Source of the DNA: Massilia sp. Mn16-1_5
Lineage (GTDB): Bacteria; Pseudomonadota; Gammaproteobacteria; Burkholderiales; Burkholderiaceae_D
Direction of reading: 5' to 3'
NCBI RefSeq assembly: GCF_004798585.1
Contig: NZ_PPXQ01000004.1
Location: 186,001 to 250,000 of the forward strand
Length of the DNA: 64,000 nt
Shown here: positions 57,204-64,000 of the stretch, piece after piece
Numbering within the stretch: position 1 is the first letter of the stretch
How the letters are laid out: each line of letters starts with the position of its first letter
Program-made: the position numbers and the translations under genes
The notes under the pieces: model-generated
What the model was told of the DNA's origin: nothing
The model's database searches: none
What the model saw: only the letters and a program-made list of their open reading frames with translations

Positions 57204-58681
57204 GGCAAGCTTCCTTTCGGTCCGAAACGCATGACGCCGTCGGCGATGCGTCCGTAGCGGATGGTGAACATGTCCTGCAAATAGTTCTGGTACACCTGCC
57301 AGGGCCGGCGGCTGCCCTGTTTCGGCAGCAGGCCGGCGGAGCGCTGCACGTAGCCGGAGGTGAAACTCAGGAAAGGCTCCGGCGCCACGCCGTCCTGGCG
57401 GCGCACGACGGCGATCGCCTGGCCCTTGCGGTCCATGTAGTTCAGCAGGCGGCAGACCCAGGCCGCCGTCAGGTCGGCCTTCAGGGTCCAGGAGGCGTTG
57501 GTGTAGCCGAAGGTCATGACGCTGTTCGGCATCCCGCTCAGCATCATGCCTTTATAGGCCATGGCCTCGCTTGGAACAAACGGCCGGCCGTCGACGACGA
57601 CCTGGGCGCCGCCCAGTACCGAGAGCGACAGGCCGGTGGCCATCACCACCACGTCGGCCTCCAGCTCGCGCCCGGACCGCAGCACGATGCCGCGTTCGCT
57701 GAAGTGCGCGATGTGGTCGGTCACGACCTCGGCCTGGCCACGCCGCAGGGCCTTGAACAGGTCGCCGTCCGGGACCACGCAGACGCGCTGGTCCCAGGGC
57801 TTGTAGTCGGGCGTGAAATGGGCGACGTCGACGCTCGGCCCCAACTGGTGCGCGGCCATGTCGACGATCTTCTTTTTCGCGAGTTCAGGCTTGCCGCGCG
57901 CGATGCGGTACAGGAGCATGGATTCGGCGATCACGCGCCAGCGTACCGCCCAGTAGGCGAGCTTCGGCGGCAGGCGCCGCTGCAGGCGCCGCGCGAAGCG
58001 GTATTCGGACGGGCGCGAGACCACATAGGTCGGCGAACGCTGCAGCATGGTGACGTGGGCCGCCTGCGCGGCCATGGCCGGCACCAGGGTCACGGCGGTG
58101 GCGCCACTGCCGATCACGACCACGCGCTTGCCGGCGTAATCCAGGTCCTCGGGCCAGAACTGGGGCTGGACGATACGGCCCCGGAAACGCTCCTCGCCGT
58201 CGAAGCGCGGACGATAGGCCTGGTCGTAGCTGTAATAGCCGCTGCACATGTGCAGGAAGCGGGTGCGCATCGTCACGAGCTCGCCGGCGTCTCCGGTCTG
58301 CGCTTCGACCGTCCAGAGCGCCTCGGCACTGGACCAGGACGCGCGCACCACCTTGTGGCGGAAGTGGATGTGCTGCTCGATGCCGCGCTCGTGCGCGGTC
58401 TCGCGCACATAGGCGCGGATCGACGGACCGTCGGCAATGGCCTTGGAAGCGAGCCAGGGCTTGAAGCCGTAGCCCAGCGTGTACATGTCGGAGTCGGAAC
58501 GGATGCCGGGATAACGGAACAGGTCCCAGGTCCCGCCGATCGCGGCGCGCGCCTCCAGGATGGCGTAGCGCTTGGCCGGACAGCGTTCCTGCAGCATGGC
58601 GGCCGCGCCGATACCGGACAGGCCGGCGCCGACGATGAGTACGTCCAGCGTCGTGTCGGCGGACGAAACAGGCATGTTCAT
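57200..58681 (-). CDS. Flavin-containing monooxygenase, EtaA-like, signature His replaced
   Basis: FAD/NADPH monooxygenase of 493 residues. FAD site GAGLSGIG (18-25) and the NADPH site GSGATA are intact. The Baeyer-Villiger fingerprint normally reads FxGxxxHxxxWP; here it is FRGRIVQPQFWP, with Gln at residue 172 in place of His. Otherwise it resembles EtaA-type enzymes (WPEDLDYAGK). It is the first gene of the operon with SDR and hydrolase, and likely oxidises ketones or other carbonyl or sulphur compounds. TetR lies divergently. Confidence 0.9.
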   Translation of the reverse strand: MNMPVSSADTTLDVLIVGAGLSGIGAAAMLQERCPAKRYAILEARAAIGGTWDLFRYPGIRSDSDMYTLGYGFKPWLASKAIADGPSIRAYVRETAHERGIEQHIHFRHKVVRASWSSAEALWTVEAQTGDAGELVTMRTRFLHMCSGYYSYDQAYRPRFDGEERFRGRIVQPQFWPEDLDYAGKRVVVIGSGATAVTLVPAMAAQAAHVTMLQRSPTYVVSRPSEYRFARRLQRRLPPKLAYWAVRWRVIAESMLLYRIARGKPELAKKKIVDMAAHQLGPSVDVAHFTPDYKPWDQRVCVVPDGDLFKALRRGQAEVVTDHIAHFSERGIVLRSGRELEADVVVMATGLSLSVLGGAQVVVDGRPFVPSEAMAYKGMMLSGMPNSVMTFGYTNASWTLKADLTAAWVCRLLNYMDRKGQAIAVVRRQDGVAPEPFLSFTSGYVQRSAGLLPKQGSRRPWQVYQNYLQDMFTIRYGRIADGVMRFGPKGSLP

Positions 58682-58706
58682 GGGTCTCTGATTGTTTTTT
58701 GTACTG

Positions 58707-58753
58707 TTGACACTCTACATTGTCACATTCGCGATGACAAGTTCGTATGTCAA
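58707..58753. promoter_or_regulatory. Tandem TetR-type operator between monooxygenase and TetR genes
   Basis: Two 19-base sites: TTGACACTCTACATTGTCA (58707-58725) and TGACAAGTTCGTATGTCAA (58735-58753). They are inverse complements at 14 of 19 positions, and each has TGACA/TGTCA arms. They lie between the divergent starts at 58681 and 58763, where both promoters must be. Confidence 0.6.
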
Positions 58754-58762
58754 AATAGGGAT

Positions 58763-59413
58763 ATGACCGTAGAACAGACCACCTCCCGCGCTTACCGCGG
58801 CGTCTCACCCGAACAGCGCCGCGCCGAGCGGCGTGCCAAGCTGATTGCCGCTGCCATCGCCGTGTATGGCGAGCGCGGCTACCGCAATGCCACGGTCAAG
58901 GCCGTGTGCGAGGCCGCCGGACTGACCGAGCGCTACTTCTACGAATCCTTCGAGAACAGCGAGGCGCTGCTGGTCACTTCCTTCAATGCCGTCACCTATG
59001 CCGTGTTCGACGAGATCACGGCGGCGGCGCAGGCAGCGGGCAGGGGCCGCGTGGCCAAAGCGCGCGCCATGCTCGACGCTTATTTCGGCGCGCTGCAGCG
59101 CTCGCCGGCCTCGGCCCGCGTCTACCTGGTCGAGATCCGCGGCGTCAGCCGCGAGGTGGACAAGGCCTTCGATGCGGCCCTGCGCGCGATCGGCGCCGAG
59201 GTGGCGCGCCGGATCGCGCCGGCCGGTCTCGAAGCCGACGAGCTGCTGCAGGCGGGCGTGGTCGGCGGCGTGATGCACATCGCGCTGCGCTGGATCGATG
59301 CCGGCTACCAGCCGCCGCTGGCCCGGGTGACCGATGCGGCGCTGCGCCTGGGTATGGTCCTCGCGCACACGGGCGCGAGGACGGCGCGTCCGCCACGGAG
59401 CGCTGCGGCTTGA
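58763..59413 (+). CDS. TetR/AcrR family regulator of the monooxygenase operon
   Basis: Regulator of 216 residues with N-terminal helix-turn-helix (about 20-75; AIAVYGERGYRNATVKAVCEAAGLTERYFYESFEN). The ATG at 58763 follows AGGG. It is divergent from the monooxygenase operon, with two candidate operators between them, so it probably represses that operon. Unexpectedly, its stop overlaps the TTG start of a histidine kinase gene. Confidence 0.9.
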   Translation: MTVEQTTSRAYRGVSPEQRRAERRAKLIAAAIAVYGERGYRNATVKAVCEAAGLTERYFYESFENSEALLVTSFNAVTYAVFDEITAAAQAAGRGRVAKARAMLDAYFGALQRSPASARVYLVEIRGVSREVDKAFDAALRAIGAEVARRIAPAGLEADELLQAGVVGGVMHIALRWIDAGYQPPLARVTDAALRLGMVLAHTGARTARPPRSAAA

Positions 59414-61677
59414 AGGCGCTCTTTCCACGCGGCCTGCGCGCGCGCCTGGCGCTGGCCTTTTCGCTCTTGTCGGTGATCCTGGCCCTGGCGCTGCTCGGGA
59501 CAGTCGAGCGGCGCGCCGTCGGCCAGCTCGAGCGGCAGATCGGGGCCGGCCTGGCCGACCTCGCGGTCCAGGCCTCCGACAAGCTCGAGCGCGGCATGTT
59601 CGAGCGCTACCGCGAAGTCGCGCTGATCGCCGACCGCCCCTCGCTGGCCGACCCGGCCTACGACAATGCGCGCCTGACGCGCACCCTGCGCCGGGTCCAG
59701 GAAACCTACAGCTACTACGAATGGATCGGCGTGGCCGGCATCGACGGCAAGGTCAAGGCAACCGGCAACGGCCTGCTGGTCGGCGCCGACGTGTCGAAGC
59801 GCCCCTGGTTCCGCCAGGGCCTGGAAGGCGGCTATGTGGGCGACGTGCACGAAGCCGTGCTGCTGGCGAAGCTGCTGCCGGCCCAGGCCGAACCGCGCCG
59901 CTTCGTCGACGTCGCTTTCCCCTACGTCGACGCCGCCGGCAAGGTCCAGGGCGTCCTCGGCGCGCACGTGTCCTGGAACTGGGCGCGCGAAGTCGCGCGT
60001 TCGGTGGTCGACGCCAATGCCCGCAGCGCGCCGCTCGATGCCCTGATCCTCGACGCCGGGGGCCGCGTCCTGCTCGGCCCGCCCGATCTGGCCGACCGCG
60101 TGCTCGACCTCGAGAGCGTGCGCCGCGCACGCACGGGCGCGGATGCCCGGCGCGGCCAGCACCTGGTCGAGCGCTGGCCCGACGGCCGCGACTACGTGGT
60201 CGGCTACCAGAAGGGCGCGGGACATGCGAACTATCCCGGCCTGGGCTGGACCGTGCTGGTGCGCCAGGACGTCGTCTACGCCTATGCGCCGGTGCGCGAG
60301 CTGCGCAGCCACGTGCTCTGGAGCGGCGCGGCGCTGGCCGCGCTGTTCTCGCTGGTCGGCATCTGGGTGGCGCGCAGCATCACGCGTCCGCTGGCGCGCC
60401 TGGCCGGCGCGGCCACCGATTTGCGTAAGGGCGGCGCCACGCCGATCGCCACCGGACCCGATGACTACGCCGAAATCCGCGCGCTGGGCCGCGCGCTCAA
60501 CGCGCTGGTGAGCGACCTTGAGGCGCGCCGCGGCCAGCTCCTGGGGCTCAACGGCAGGCTGGAGGAACTGGTCGACGCGCGCACGCGCGAATTGCGCCGC
60601 GCGCTGGAAACCGTGCAGGCCAGCGAAGCGCGCATCCGCGCGATCGTCGAGACGGCGCAGGATGCCTTCATCGGCGTCGACCTGAAGGGACGCATCGTCG
60701 ACTGGAACGGCCAGGCCGAGCTCCTGCTGGGGTGGCGCCGCGAGGAAGCCATCGGCCACGATCTCGGTGACCTGGTACGTCTAGACCAGTTGCGCGAAGC
60801 GGCCGGCGGCGCGCTGGGCGACTTCGCAGGCGGCGTGCAGGCCGGCCACGAGCGGCGCGTCGAACGCGTGGTCGCGGACCGCCACGGGGTCGAGATTCCG
60901 GTCGAGATGAGCACCGGCCTGACGGGCCAGGGCGAGGCCGCCGTGTTCAGCATTTTTCTGCGCGATATCACGGAGCGCAAGCGCATCGAGCGCATGAAGA
61001 ACGAATTCGTCGGCACCGTCTCGCACGAGCTGCGTACGCCGCTGACCTCGATCCGCGCCTCGCTCGCACTGCTGGCCGACGGCGCGCTGGGCAGCTTGCC
61101 GCCGGACGTGCTGGAACTGGTCGAGATCTGCAACAGCAACTGCATCCGCCTGAACCGCCTGGTCGACGACATGCTCGACATCCAGAAGATCGAGGCCGGG
61201 ATGATGTCCTTCGTGCCGGTCCTGCAGCCGCTGCTGCCGCTGGCGCGCGAGGCGATCCGCACCATGCGCGGCATGGCCGGCGCGGCCGGGGTGGCGCTTG
61301 AACTCGCGGTCGATCCCAACGACGAAGGCCTGCAGGCGCGCTTCGACCACGACCGCATGACGCAGGTGCTGGTGAACCTGCTGTCGAACGCGATCCGCAT
61401 CGCGCCTGCCGATACCAGCGTGGTGGTGACGCTGGCGCCGCATGCGGATGGCGCAAGCCTGTCGGTGGCGGACAGCGGGCCGGGCATCGCGCCGGCGTTG
61501 CGCGAACGCGTGTTCCAGCCTTTCGTGCAGATCGGCGAACGGGGTTCCGCGCCGGCCGGCGGCACGGGACTGGGCCTGGCGATCTGCAAGCGCATCGTCG
61601 AAGAGCATGGCGGCAGCATCGCGATCGGCGATGCGCCCGGTGGCGGCGCCCTGTTCACGATCACGCTGCCGGCGTAA
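59410..61677 (+). CDS. Membrane sensor histidine kinase: dCache-HAMP-PAS-HisKA-HATPase
   Basis: Protein of 755 residues. The start is TTG at 59410, overlapping the TetR stop (TTGA); no other start gives the expected membrane segment (about 10-33). Periplasmic dCache-like domain to about residue 295, second membrane segment (about 298-320), HAMP (about 320-375), PAS (about 405-520), HisKA with H539 (VSHELRTPL), and HATPase (LVNLLSNAIRIAP, GTGLGLAI). It likely senses an external small molecule. The downstream receiver gene is convergent, not in its operon. Confidence 0.92.
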   Translation: MKALFPRGLRARLALAFSLLSVILALALLGTVERRAVGQLERQIGAGLADLAVQASDKLERGMFERYREVALIADRPSLADPAYDNARLTRTLRRVQETYSYYEWIGVAGIDGKVKATGNGLLVGADVSKRPWFRQGLEGGYVGDVHEAVLLAKLLPAQAEPRRFVDVAFPYVDAAGKVQGVLGAHVSWNWAREVARSVVDANARSAPLDALILDAGGRVLLGPPDLADRVLDLESVRRARTGADARRGQHLVERWPDGRDYVVGYQKGAGHANYPGLGWTVLVRQDVVYAYAPVRELRSHVLWSGAALAALFSLVGIWVARSITRPLARLAGAATDLRKGGATPIATGPDDYAEIRALGRALNALVSDLEARRGQLLGLNGRLEELVDARTRELRRALETVQASEARIRAIVETAQDAFIGVDLKGRIVDWNGQAELLLGWRREEAIGHDLGDLVRLDQLREAAGGALGDFAGGVQAGHERRVERVVADRHGVEIPVEMSTGLTGQGEAAVFSIFLRDITERKRIERMKNEFVGTVSHELRTPLTSIRASLALLADGALGSLPPDVLELVEICNSNCIRLNRLVDDMLDIQKIEAGMMSFVPVLQPLLPLAREAIRTMRGMAGAAGVALELAVDPNDEGLQARFDHDRMTQVLVNLLSNAIRIAPADTSVVVTLAPHADGASLSVADSGPGIAPALRERVFQPFVQIGERGSAPAGGTGLGLAICKRIVEEHGGSIAIGDAPGGGALFTITLPA

Positions 61678-61701
61678 GGCCGGCCCGATTCGGCAACACG
61701 C

Positions 61702-62064
61702 TCAGGCGATCAGTTCGGCGCAGGCGGCCACCAGGTCCTTCGGGCTGAAGGGCTTGAGCATGTAGCGGTCGGCGCCGGCCGCCAGGCCGGCCGCCACATC
61801 CGCATCCTGGCCATAGGCCGACAGCAGCAGGATGCGGATGCCGCTGGTGGCCGGATCGGACTTCAGGCTGCGGCACAGTTCCAGGCCGCTCTCCGCGCCC
61901 AGGGAGACGTCGAGCACGATCAGGCGCGGGCGGTCGTTCGCTACCTGCGCAAGGGCCTCGGCCACGGTGCCGGCCGTCTCGACTCGTCCGAGGCTGAGGA
62001 GGCTGAGTCGAATCAGGAGGCGCAGCTCGCGCTGGTCGTCCACGACGAGGATGGGTTCAGCCAT
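61702..62064 (-). CDS. Single-domain response regulator (receiver)
   Basis: Stand-alone receiver of 120 residues: acidic pair at 9-10, phospho-acceptor D52 (IVLDVS), and K104 (MLKPFS). No output domain, so it works in a phosphorelay or by protein contact. Its start overlaps the GAF kinase stop by eight bases, so the kinase is the likely partner. It is convergent with the dCache kinase. Confidence 0.94.
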   Translation of the reverse strand: MAEPILVVDDQRELRLLIRLSLLSLGRVETAGTVAEALAQVANDRPRLIVLDVSLGAESGLELCRSLKSDPATSGIRILLLSAYGQDADVAAGLAAGADRYMLKPFSPKDLVAACAELIA

Positions 62065-63145
62065 GGCTCCCTCCCAGCGCCGGCAGCAGGATGGTCAGCG
62101 CAGTCCCCGCCCCCGGGCTCGTGTCGAGTTCGACGCGGGCGCCGTGCAGGTCCATGATCTCGCGGAAGATGGCCATGCCCAGGCCAGTCCCTTCGGTGTC
62201 GAGCGCGCCCGGGCCGCGATAGAAGGACTCGAACAGCCGGCTGCCTGCCTCCTGCGTCATGCCGGGGCCGGCGTCGCGGATCTCGATGCCGATCGCCGGG
62301 CCCGGGGCCGCCCAGGTACGCACCAGCACCTCGGTGCCCGGCGTCGAGTAGCGCAGCGCGTTGTCGAGCACGATGCCCAGGGCTTGCGCCAGGCGCGCCG
62401 GGTCGGCCGCCGCGGGCGCCAGGTCCGAGGCCAGCTCCAGCCGCAGGCGGTCGTTCTGCCCGAGCGGGGCGACGATGCCCATCGCCTGCACCAGCGCGCC
62501 GTCGAGCGGCGTGGCGGCAATGCGTAGCCCGGCGCGGCCTCCGGCTTCGAGCCGGGCCAGGTCGAAGGTCCCGTTCAGCACCTTGAGCATGCGTCCGGCC
62601 TGGGCATGCACGATCTCGAGCAGCTCCTGGCGGCCGGCGGCATCGAACTCGCGCTTGAGCAGCAGCTCGGAAAAGCCGAGGATGCTGGCCAGCGGCGTGC
62701 GCAGTTCGTGCGAGGCCTGGGTCAGGTAGCGCTGGCGCCGCTCGCCGCCGGCGCGCAGCTGCGCGGCGCCCGTCAACGCGTGCACGGCGAGCGCGGCGAG
62801 GTCGGCCAGCCGGGCGCGCTCGTCCTCGCCGAAATGGCGCGGCGCGGGATCGAACAGGCACAGCGTCGCCAGGCGCGCACCGTCCGGCGCCGCCAGCGCT
62901 ACGCCGGCCAGGAAACCATGGGCCTGCGCGTCCTCGGCGACCGTGATCCCGTCGCGCAGGGCGATATCGGTACAGAATCCGGCAAGGGCGCCTTGCTGGA
63001 CGGGCCGGGCGCCGGCCCAGGCGGCCAGCCTGGTGCCGTCGCTCTCGTGCAGTGCGATGCCGGCACCGGCGACGCCGCATTGGCGCAGCGCCATGCGCGC
63101 GACACGCTCGAGCTCCGGAAGCGGGAAGGACAGGGAAGCCGGCAT
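62057..63145 (-). CDS. Cytosolic GAF sensor histidine kinase
   Basis: Kinase of 362 residues without membrane segments. GAF-like sensor (about 10-125, with conserved DIALRDGITVAEDA), HisKA with H146 (ASHELRTPL), and HATPase (LGIVLDNALRYS, GTGLGMAI). It overlaps the downstream receiver gene and lies 5 bases after the HTH-receiver gene; the three are likely one operon. Signal unknown. Confidence 0.92.
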   Translation of the reverse strand: MPASLSFPLPELERVARMALRQCGVAGAGIALHESDGTRLAAWAGARPVQQGALAGFCTDIALRDGITVAEDAQAHGFLAGVALAAPDGARLATLCLFDPAPRHFGEDERARLADLAALAVHALTGAAQLRAGGERRQRYLTQASHELRTPLASILGFSELLLKREFDAAGRQELLEIVHAQAGRMLKVLNGTFDLARLEAGGRAGLRIAATPLDGALVQAMGIVAPLGQNDRLRLELASDLAPAAADPARLAQALGIVLDNALRYSTPGTEVLVRTWAAPGPAIGIEIRDAGPGMTQEAGSRLFESFYRGPGALDTEGTGLGMAIFREIMDLHGARVELDTSPGAGTALTILLPALGGSHG

Positions 63146-63150
63146 GGGGC

Positions 63151-63789
63151 TCAGCGCGCGACGGCGGTGGCGGGCGCCGCGATCGCTTCCTCGACGGCGG
63201 CGCGCAGCTGGGTGAAGGGCACCGGTTTCGGGAATACCGGGATGTCGGGCGGCAGGCCCATCGAATCGATGGTCGGGCGATCGAGGCCGCTGACGACGAC
63301 GATCGCCATGTTGGCGCAGAGCGGGTCGGCGCGCAGGGTGCGGATCATGCGGAACCCGTCCATGCCCGGCATGCTCAGGTCGCTCACCAGGATGTCGGGA
63401 CGCTGCTCGCCGATGCGCAGCAGGGCTTCGAAACCGTCGTGGGCCTTGACCACGTCGAGCGGCAGGTTCCAGCCGGCGATTTCGAGTTCGTACAGGCGCA
63501 GCAGGGTGCGGTCGTCGTCGACCAGCAGCAGCTTCTTCTGCTCGGGCGCGGGCGCGGCGGCCGTGGTCCCGGTGCCCGTGATTTCACGCCGTTCGTTGAC
63601 CAGCTTGTGCACCGACGCCATCGTGATGCGGCGGTGGCCGCCGGCGGTCTTCCAGGCCTGCAGCGCGCCGTTCTCGACCCAGAGCTGGACCGTGCGGTGC
63701 GAGACGCCGAGCAGGCGCGCGGCATCCTTGGTCGAGCAGAAATCGGCGGCGTTGTAGGCGAGGTCGGAATGTGCGTCGGGTTTTTGCAT
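63151..63789 (-). CDS. Response regulator with N-terminal excisionase/MerR-like HTH and C-terminal receiver
   Basis: Protein of 212 residues. N-terminal DNA-binding module (about 17-68; STKDAARLLGVSHRTVQLWVENGAL, then KTAGGHRRI) of the excisionase/MerR-like type, then a receiver domain (about 84-205) with acidic residues at 91-93, phospho-acceptor D137 (VSDLSMPG) and a conserved Lys (FPKP). Domain order is opposite to most DNA-binding response regulators. It lies between another receiver-containing gene and the GAF kinase, all on the minus strand. Confidence 0.9.
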   Translation of the reverse strand: MQKPDAHSDLAYNAADFCSTKDAARLLGVSHRTVQLWVENGALQAWKTAGGHRRITMASVHKLVNERREITGTGTTAAAPAPEQKKLLLVDDDRTLLRLYELEIAGWNLPLDVVKAHDGFEALLRIGEQRPDILVSDLSMPGMDGFRMIRTLRADPLCANMAIVVVSGLDRPTIDSMGLPPDIPVFPKPVPFTQLRAAVEEAIAAPATAVAR

Positions 63790-63791
63790 GG

Positions 63792-64000
63792 TTACGAATC
63801 GTTCGGCGCCGGGGCCTGCGCACCGGCATTAAAAGAGTCATTATCGTCGAGGACGGCGCAGAGCGCAGCCAGATCGACCGGTTTCACGAAATGGTGATCG
63901 AAGCCGGCGCCGCGCGCCCGCACCTTGTCCTGCGCCTGGCCGTAGCCGGTGAGGGCGATGTAGCGCGCCGGGCGGGCACCCTGCAGGGCGCGCAGGCGCC
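63792..64000 (-). CDS. Receiver-domain protein, C-terminal end (partial)
   Basis: Only the last 68 residues lie in the window. They read ALTGYGQAQDKVRARGAGFD then HHFVKPVDLAALCAVLD, the last helices of a receiver domain with its conserved Thr and Lys-Pro, ending in a short disordered tail. Probably a hybrid histidine kinase or a stand-alone receiver; the rest lies past position 64000. Its stop is two bases upstream of the HTH-receiver start, so it heads this operon. Confidence 0.8.
   Translation of the reverse strand, partial: RLRALQGARPARYIALTGYGQAQDKVRARGAGFDHHFVKPVDLAALCAVLDDNDSFNAGAQAPAPNDS

Overview
The window is about 64 kb of very GC-rich chromosomal DNA. Genes are tightly packed, start codons overlap the preceding stop codons in many places, and many proteins look like those of Betaproteobacteria. 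The mix (long-form LeuA, Lhr helicase, TakP-type TRAP transporter, creatininase-family/YVTN pair, abundant ECF sigma factors, histidine kinases with receiver proteins, S8 proteases) fits Oxalobacteraceae, most probably Massilia/Telluria or a close relative. This assignment is inference from gene content and composition. I see no rRNA, tRNA, CRISPR array, insertion sequence or prophage.

Layout. 1-3.6 kb: end of a sugar-acid pathway (2-oxoglutarate semialdehyde dehydrogenase, KdgD, GntR regulator). 3.7-8.0 kb: Lhr-type helicase. 8.2-16 kb: creatininase-like/YVTN pair, DUF455 protein, MFS exporter, LysR-flavin reductase, pirin, LysR. 16-19.9 kb: TRAP transporter whose large permease carries a Pro/Ala-rich insert. 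20-30 kb: IlvE, hot-dog enzymes, a secreted subtilase, GST, siderophore-interacting protein/MarR, TetR-cytochrome c, and LeuA. LeuA is preceded by a promoter and a leucine-rich leader peptide. 30-36.7 kb: GNAT, LivK-like binding protein, serine hydrolase, PAS-GGDEF-EAL protein, ankyrin protein and M23 peptidase. 37.4-40.6 kb: two DGPF/YCII proteins, SRPBCC, VOC and an ECF42-like sigma factor. 41.2-44.8 kb: anti-sigma and ECF sigma genes, a divergent S8 protease and a Gly/Ala-rich exported protein. 44.9-47.9 kb: polar amino-acid ABC transporter. 48-56 kb: exonuclease III, exported proteins, polysaccharide deacetylase, phosphoesterase, MYG1, and a membrane protein paired with a muramidase. 55.4-59.4 kb: hydrolase-SDR-monooxygenase operon with a divergent TetR gene that runs into a histidine kinase gene. 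61.7-64 kb: signalling cluster of receivers and a GAF kinase, cut by the window end.

Signals beyond gene calls. (1) The ECF sigma gene at 42.4 kb and the Gly/Ala-rich gene at 43.9 kb carry the same promoter (GGATGGAATAAA, then CGTTTT at identical spacing). A degenerate third copy precedes the S8 protease, suggesting a small self-regulated secreted-protease regulon. (2) The leuA leader encodes a 34-residue peptide with Leu-Leu-Leu-Lys-Leu and overlapping alternative RNA helices, without a U-tract. (3) Palindromes of the GTAGGGTGG family recur at gene ends in four places. (4) Two small disordered proteins 12 kb apart share an N-terminal motif. (5) Several enzymes have altered signature residues: His to Gln in the monooxygenase, and two metal ligands in the creatininase-like protein.
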